64,000 bases of DNA from Paraburkholderia phosphatilytica (GTDB lineage: Bacteria; Pseudomonadota; Gammaproteobacteria; Burkholderiales; Burkholderiaceae), in the NCBI RefSeq assembly GCF_003443895.1, contig NZ_QQOA01000005.1, positions 1 to 64,000 of the forward strand, given 5' to 3'. Under the pieces are notes generated by a model, which did not search any database, had not been told where the DNA came from, and saw only the letters and a program-made list of their open reading frames with translations. Each line of letters opens with the position of its first letter. Within the stretch, counting starts at the first letter, position 1. Below, piece after piece: positions 59,574-64,000 of this stretch. The position numbers and the translations under genes were made by a program.

Positions 59574-60485
59574 ATGAACGGTTCGTGGACGCGGGATGCA
59601 TTTCCGCTGGGGTTGTTGTGCGCGGCGCTGGCGATCGTGCTGGTGTCGCTGCTGTGGGTACAAAGGGCCGCGGCCGCGCGTGCCGACACGCAGGGTGGTG
59701 TGGCGTCACATGCGATTGGCCGGGTGGCGTTCTACTATGGCGAACACGTGCCGGTGGACGCGCTGCACGGCTTCGATACGGTGGTCGTGGAGGCGGACAG
59801 CGGTTTCGATCCGCGCGCGCACGCGGCGAGCGGCACGCACTGGTTCGCGTATGTGAGCGTCGGCGAAGTGTCGCCGGATCGCGATTACCGGCGCGACATG
59901 CCGGACGAGTGGCTGATCGGCACGAATACGACGTGGGCGTCCACCGTGATCGATCAGGCCGCGCCCGGTTGGCCCGCGTTTTTCGCGGAGCACGTGATCG
60001 GGCCGCTGTGGGCGCGCGGTTATCGCGGCTTCTTTCTCGATACACTCGATTCGTACCAGCTCGCGGCGCGTACCGATGCGGCGCGCGCGCGTCAGCAGGC
60101 CGGTCTCATCGAGGTGATCCGCACCGCGAAGGCGCGTTATCCTGGCATTCGCTTCATCTTCAACCGGGGCTTCGAAATCCTGCCGCAGGTGCACGATGCC
60201 GTGGACGCGGTCGCGTTCGAATCGCTGTTCGGCGAGTGGGATCAGGCGAACCAGCGCTACGACGAGGTGTCCAAGAACGACCGTGAGTGGCTGCTCGCGC
60301 AGGCCGAGACGATTCGCGACCGCTACCATCTGCCGGTGATTTCCATCGACTACTGCGAGCCCGGTGACGATGCCGCGGCGCGGTCGATCGTCGAGCGGAT
60401 TTCCGCGATCGGGATCACGCCGTATGTGACGGATGGCGCGTTGCGGTCGGTGGGGCTCGGGCCTGAATTTGCCGCGCAGCGGTGA
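59574..60485 (+). CDS. Stand-alone PelA-type glycoside hydrolase (GH114-like)
   Basis: The 303-residue product begins 12 bases after pelG. It has an N-terminal helix (AFPLGLLCAALAIVLVSLLW), so it is membrane-anchored or exported, followed by a TIM-barrel hydrolase that aligns with the N-terminal domain of PelA over its full length. It keeps GFFLDTLDSY (D156), FNRGFEIL and VAFESLFGEW (E216), which correspond to the catalytic region of PelA (E218 in P. aeruginosa). Endo-alpha-1,4-galactosaminidase action on Pel is inferred. An identically placed domain in PelA has lost these residues. Confidence 0.85.
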   Translation: MNGSWTRDAFPLGLLCAALAIVLVSLLWVQRAAAARADTQGGVASHAIGRVAFYYGEHVPVDALHGFDTVVVEADSGFDPRAHAASGTHWFAYVSVGEVSPDRDYRRDMPDEWLIGTNTTWASTVIDQAAPGWPAFFAEHVIGPLWARGYRGFFLDTLDSYQLAARTDAARARQQAGLIEVIRTAKARYPGIRFIFNRGFEILPQVHDAVDAVAFESLFGEWDQANQRYDEVSKNDREWLLAQAETIRDRYHLPVISIDYCEPGDDAAARSIVERISAIGITPYVTDGALRSVGLGPEFAAQR

Positions 60486-60526
60486 GGTTGTCTTTGCGTT
60501 TGTTTTGATGCCGCGCTGCGTATGTC

Positions 60527-61159
60527 TCAACGCAGCTGCGTCACTGCGATCAGCAGCACCATGCTGCCGATCGCGCCATCCAGCACCCGCCACGCGGTCG
60601 CGCGTTTGAACAGCGGCGCAAGGACGCGCGCGCCATATCCCAGCCCGACGAACCACACCGCGCTGACCGACATCGCGCCGAGCGCGAACGCGACCCGCGC
60701 GCCTTCCGGTTCGCGCGCGCCGGCCGTGCCGATCAGCAGGAACGTGTCCAGATAGACGTGAGGATTGAGCCACGTCAGCGCGAGGGTCGTCAGAATCACA
60801 CCCGATGCGCGCTGCACGGGCGCGGCCGGTGTCTGGCCGTTTTGCGCGCCGTTGGCATCAAGCACTGCATGCCCCGGCTTCAGCGCGCGGCGCCACGCGC
60901 TCACCCCGAACCACACGAGATACGCGAGACCGACATAGAGCATCGCGTGAACGAACAGCGGATAGCGGCCGACCAGTGCCGATGCGCCACCGACACCCGC
61001 CGCGATCAGCGCGAAATCCGACAGCGTGCACAGCGTGACGATCTTGCCGACGTGCGAGCGCTGGATGCCCTGGCGCAGCACGTAGGCGTTCTGTGCGCCG
61101 ATGGTGACGATCAGCGACGCGCAAAGCGCCGCGCCGTGAGAAAAGGCGAATCCGTTCAT
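60527..61159 (-). CDS. argO: LysE-family amino acid exporter, ArgO-like
   Basis: The 210-residue inner-membrane protein has about six helices and the LysE/ArgO start MNGFAFSHGAALCASLIVTI followed by GAQNAYVLRQGIQRSHV. Central blocks are LAYLVWFGVSAWRRAL and LALTWLNPHVYLDTFLLIGT. It exports basic amino acids such as arginine or lysine. It is divergent from an ArgP-type regulator, the classical arrangement. The start was chosen at the conserved N-terminus. Confidence 0.93.
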   Translation of the reverse strand: MNGFAFSHGAALCASLIVTIGAQNAYVLRQGIQRSHVGKIVTLCTLSDFALIAAGVGGASALVGRYPLFVHAMLYVGLAYLVWFGVSAWRRALKPGHAVLDANGAQNGQTPAAPVQRASGVILTTLALTWLNPHVYLDTFLLIGTAGAREPEGARVAFALGAMSVSAVWFVGLGYGARVLAPLFKRATAWRVLDGAIGSMVLLIAVTQLR

Positions 61160-61257
61160 GATGCGGTGGACTGGACGTGGATGGCAGATGGCGCTAGTCT
61201 GCAACGACGCTTCGCGTAAGAGAAGCTCATTTTCGTTAAGCGGATTAAGGAACGCTA

Positions 61258-62160
61258 ATGCTCGACTATGCACTGCTCGATGCGCTCGTTGCCGTGGTGC
61301 GGCATGGTTCGTTTGATCGCGCGGCGCGCGCGCTCAACGTGACGCCGTCGGCCGTGTCGCAGCGGGTGAAGCTGCTGGAGGAACGGGTGGGCAGCGTGCT
61401 CGTGAAGCGTGGCCAGCCGTGCGTCGCGACCACCTCCGGCGCGCTGCTGTGCCGTCACACCGAGCGGGTGCAACTGCTCGAGTCGGAACTGGGCGGCCAG
61501 TTGCCGGCGGTGCCGGCGCTTGCCGATGCGCTCGGCGACGAATGGCCGACGCTGCGCGTGGCGGTCAACGACGACAGCGTCGGCACGTGGTTCATCGATG
61601 CGGTCGCCGCGTTCTGCAACGAGCGGCGCATGCTGCTCGACATCGTGATCGACGATCAGGATCACACCGCGCAGCGGATCCGCGACGGTAGCGTGCAGGG
61701 CGCGGTGACGACCCAGGCGGAGCCGGTGCAGGGTTGCCGCTCGACGCGGCTGGGCCGGATGCGTTACCGCGCCGTGTGCTCGCCGGCGTTTTTCTCGCAG
61801 CATTTCGCGGGCGGCGTGAATCGCGACTCGCTGCGGCGCGCGCCATGCGTCGATTTCAATCCGAAAGACGAATTGCAGGAGCGCTTCATCCGGCGCGTCA
61901 CGCGCGCCGACGTCGATCCGCCGCGGCACTGGATTCCGCATGTCGCGGGCTTCGTGCGCGCCTGCGTGACGGGGATGGGCTGGGGCATGTGCCCCGACCG
62001 GATGACCGCCGACCTGATGCAGCGCGGCGAACTGGTCGAGATGACACCGGGGCGTGCGCTCGACGTCGATCTGTACTGGCAGAGCTGGCGGCTGTCGATC
62101 GGCTGGCTGGACGACTTCGGCGCGATGTTGCGGAAGCGGGCGGGGGAGTTTCTGGATTGA
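61258..62160 (+). CDS. argP: LysR-family regulator, ArgP/LysG-like
   Basis: The 300-residue product begins MLDYALLDALVAVVRHGSFD, with the helix-turn-helix ARALNVTPSAVSQRVKLLEE, and a ligand domain with LRVAVNDDSVGTWFIDAVAA. This is the ArgP pattern. It senses basic amino acids and activates argO from the 98-bp divergent intergenic region. Confidence 0.93.
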   Translation: MLDYALLDALVAVVRHGSFDRAARALNVTPSAVSQRVKLLEERVGSVLVKRGQPCVATTSGALLCRHTERVQLLESELGGQLPAVPALADALGDEWPTLRVAVNDDSVGTWFIDAVAAFCNERRMLLDIVIDDQDHTAQRIRDGSVQGAVTTQAEPVQGCRSTRLGRMRYRAVCSPAFFSQHFAGGVNRDSLRRAPCVDFNPKDELQERFIRRVTRADVDPPRHWIPHVAGFVRACVTGMGWGMCPDRMTADLMQRGELVEMTPGRALDVDLYWQSWRLSIGWLDDFGAMLRKRAGEFLD

Positions 62161-62193
62161 GCGTGAGCGGCTTCGGGGTTCCAGCGATGACGT

Positions 62194-62574
62194 TCAGCTG
62201 CGCGCACCAGTCGCGAACAGATGGTCGACGCAGAACGCGCTGCCTTTAAGCCGCTTTCGCGTGCAGTCGTTCCACGTGCAGTTCGATTCGCACAGGCCGC
62301 CTCGTGACGCGGCAAGATGCGCCTTGCGCTGGGTTTCGTCGAAGGTCTTCCAGTTGGCGGTACCCGCGATCTTCACCACGAGCTGGATCTGATACTTGTC
62401 CCATTCGTCCACGGACCACAGCTGGCTGCACGACCGGCACCGGAGCAGCGCCTTCCACCCGTCCGCGCCGACCTGAACGAAACCCGGAAACAGCATGGCG
62501 ATCGGTCCATTGACCTGGCGGACCGATGGATGATTGCCGCAGTCGCAGTGCGTGGTGTGATCGGAATCGGTCAT
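62194..62574 (-). CDS. Cys-rich hypothetical protein
   Basis: The 126-residue product has several Cys pairs: HCDCGNH near the start, RCRSCSQLWSVDEW in the middle, and ESNCTWNDCTRKRLKGSAFC near the end. These suggest one or two small zinc-binding sites. No membrane part. Family not recognised. The start at MTDSDHTT was chosen because it directly precedes the first Cys motif. Confidence 0.68.
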   Translation of the reverse strand: MTDSDHTTHCDCGNHPSVRQVNGPIAMLFPGFVQVGADGWKALLRCRSCSQLWSVDEWDKYQIQLVVKIAGTANWKTFDETQRKAHLAASRGGLCESNCTWNDCTRKRLKGSAFCVDHLFATGARS

Positions 62575-63459
62575 GGCTATCGGGCGGCGGGTTGCGGCAG
62601 GGCGGTGCGCCAAAGGCAGGAGCCGTATTGTAGTGCCGTCGGTTTCTGAAACGCTAATTAAGTTTGTTTGATCGGCACATTTGAAGATTCATCCGTGAAC
62701 CGGATGAATTCGTCGAACCGCCATACCCGCTTGTGGGTACGGGCAGGGCGGCCGAGTCCGGAAATGAGATGCCCGGCGCGAGGCCGGGCATGTCGCTTCA
62801 TCCGGTGTGATGTGCCAGCGAGGAACTCGCGCGCGGGCACGACCGGTTGCGGATGGTGTACAGCGAACAGCAACTGCGACCGCCGAATAAAAAGTGGACG
62901 GCCCTCTCTCGTGTCCCGGCGATGCCTAATTCGTGTTGTGTTGTTGTCGAATCTGATCGTTATTGTCGATCGCCGGGCTGGAATGTTTATTTTGGATCAC
63001 TAATCGGACGACTTCAGTGGCCTGCCATGATTTTCCCCGTTTGTGGCGGCTCGCCGTTAAAGGCACTCGAACGGAGCCGGTCGTTCGCGTGCCGAATGCT
63101 TTCATCCCGTTGCCGGTTCATCGCTCGATCATTCGAGTCTGGTGCGCCTCGCTGTTCCCCGATCCAGCGTTCGCAGCGCGGTGCCCAACCTTGCTGTACG
63201 CGAGCCGTAAGGCTCGGGTCCGGCTGGTCATCCACGTCGCGATCGGCGAAGCGCATGACTATAAGCAAGGGCTGTGCCCATCGCGAAAGACGCGTCGCAA
63301 GCTGCGTAGCGGGTCGGGAAGTTCATCTGAGAGGGACGATCCCGTCCATTCTCTTTGGATTGAGTGGACGGTATCGTCCACATTTGACGTTCGAGGCGGG
63401 GCCTGCGCTTGCGGGAAGGCGCGGGAACGAGGCTGCAACGGAAGGAAAATGAAAGAGAA
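62575..63459. other. About 0.9 kb without a supported gene
   Basis: The region holds hairpins: ATGCCCGGC-GCGAG-GCCGGGCAT near 62764, GTGGACG-GTAT-CGTCCAC near 63365, and TTCATCC-GTGAACC-GGATGAA near 62691. Related GTGGACG sequences occur near 62892 and 63345-63380. Short frames are present but have no recognisable protein. It looks like intergenic or decayed sequence. Confidence 0.5.
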
Positions 63460-63488
63460 GGGGCGCGACGCATCGCGCGTCGCGCCCC
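63460..63488 (-). terminator. Intrinsic terminator of the racemase gene
   Basis: GGGGCGCGACGC and GCGTCGCGCCCC form a perfect 12-bp stem with a five-base loop, ending on the minus strand in TTCTCTTTCATTTTCC. It lies 17 bases after the stop of the racemase gene. Confidence 0.85.
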
Positions 63489-63505
63489 CGCCATACACGT
63501 GCCGG

Positions 63506-64000
63506 TTACGACTGCAGCGTGGTCTTGCTGTAAGTCAGGCGGCTCGGCCGCACACGCATGCGGACGAGCGACACGAGGAAGCTGAACCCCGCGTGATTCG
63601 GATCGATCACCGGCACGTAGCAGCCGAGCGCCTCGGTCAGCAGCGTCGAGACCCGGCTCGCCACGTCGACGAAGCCCGTGCAACCGAGCAGGATCGATTG
63701 CGCGCCATCTTCCCGGATCGCCTTCATCGCGGTTTCGAAGGTCCGCGCCACCACCACGTCGATGTCGCTGAGTTGCGACACCGGGCAGTCGATCGGACGG
63801 ATCGACGCGAACGTGTCCTGAATGCCGTAGCTTTGCGGATGGCCGCGCTGCATCGCGAGCGTGCTTTGCAGGATCGTGATGATCGAGAAGCGCTGGCTGA
63901 GCATCAGCGCGCCGAACGCGGAGGTCGGAAAGCCGCCGATGATCGGAATGTCGATCACTTCGCGCGCGGCCTCGACGCCGCACATGTCGAAGTCGGTCAG
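63506..64000 (-). CDS. Asp/Glu/hydantoin racemase family, C-terminal part (cut by right edge)
   Basis: The visible 164 residues are the second part of a hydantoin-racemase-like protein; the start lies beyond the window. Visible motifs are DMCGVEAAREVIDIPIIGG with a likely catalytic cysteine, then ILQSTLAMQRGHPQSYGIQD, and the second cysteine in LLGCTGFVDVAS. The family interconverts amino acid or hydantoin enantiomers by a two-cysteine mechanism. Which substrate is used cannot be told. A terminator follows the stop. Confidence 0.82.
   Translation of the reverse strand: MTDFDMCGVEAAREVIDIPIIGGFPTSAFGALMLSQRFSIITILQSTLAMQRGHPQSYGIQDTFASIRPIDCPVSQLSDIDVVVARTFETAMKAIREDGAQSILLGCTGFVDVASRVSTLLTEALGCYVPVIDPNHAGFSFLVSLVRMRVRPSRLTYSKTTLQS

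Noticed and set aside
62895-62907. CCCTCTCTCG, which resembles the end of tRNA-Ser, as a possible right attachment site
   Set aside because: The match is too short, lacks the GGTTCGAAT part, and lies 45 kb beyond the last phage gene.

Overview
The window comes from a high-GC betaproteobacterium of the Burkholderia/Paraburkholderia type. The basis is overall base composition, recognisable families typical of that group (DUF4148 secreted protein, SSS symporter with a DUF4212 partner, pel cluster) and the codon usage of the long genes. No rRNA, CRISPR array, complete IS element or replication origin was seen.

Layout. (1) 1-5 kb, minus strand: iron and central metabolism (partial tonB, a 20-codon membrane mini-ORF, bfd, murI, bfr, class I fumarase, a YqhA-like membrane protein), with a Fur-box-like site before bfd. 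(2) 5.7-10.2 kb, plus strand: acetyl-CoA synthetase, then a DUF4212 small subunit and a sodium:solute symporter, probably a carboxylate uptake and activation set. (3) 10.28 kb: tRNA-Ser(GGA), followed to about 17.25 kb by a decayed prophage: small-terminase-type genes, tail fragments (one frameshifted), a minus-strand run of small overlapping phage genes, an Arc/RHH repressor with a striking inverted-repeat operator, and a higBA toxin-antitoxin pair. No integrase, capsid or portal gene and no right-hand att copy were found. (4) 17.4-22.6 kb: exported hydrolase, truncated HigA-like gene, DUF4148 protein, ATP-dependent DNA ligase with its exonuclease partner. (5) 22.8-25.3 kb: a nitrate module (PilJ-N-domain sensor-like protein plus NarK-type transporter) behind a good sigma-54 promoter and a terminator-like leader hairpin. 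(6) 25.3-32.8 kb: MdtD-like exporter with divergent LysR regulator, a membrane GGDEF-EAL protein, small stress or secreted proteins, and a candidate small RNA. (7) 33.5-44.8 kb: a large predicted amidoligase/peptide-modification locus: two circularly permuted ATP-grasp proteins, two alpha-E domains (one separate, one fused), two transglutaminase-like proteins (one fused to DUF2126) and a convergent zinc metallopeptidase. (8) 46.2-60.5 kb: a complete pel exopolysaccharide operon (pelA, a bipartite pelB, pelC-G) ending in an extra stand-alone copy of the PelA hydrolase domain. (9) 60.5-64 kb: argO/argP divergent pair, a Cys-rich hypothetical protein, a 0.9 kb gap, and the C-terminal part of a hydantoin-racemase-like enzyme cut by the right edge.

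The most noteworthy points are: the PelA N-terminal hydrolase domain appears to have lost its catalytic residues while the extra gene at the end of the operon keeps them; PelB is encoded as two overlapping genes; the ATP-grasp/alpha-E/transglutaminase locus has no known product; a probable sRNA has its own promoter and terminator; and the nitrate operon has a sigma-54 promoter plus leader hairpin. PelD keeps the c-di-GMP-binding residues, and the GGDEF-EAL protein upstream could feed the same second messenger, but that link is inference.
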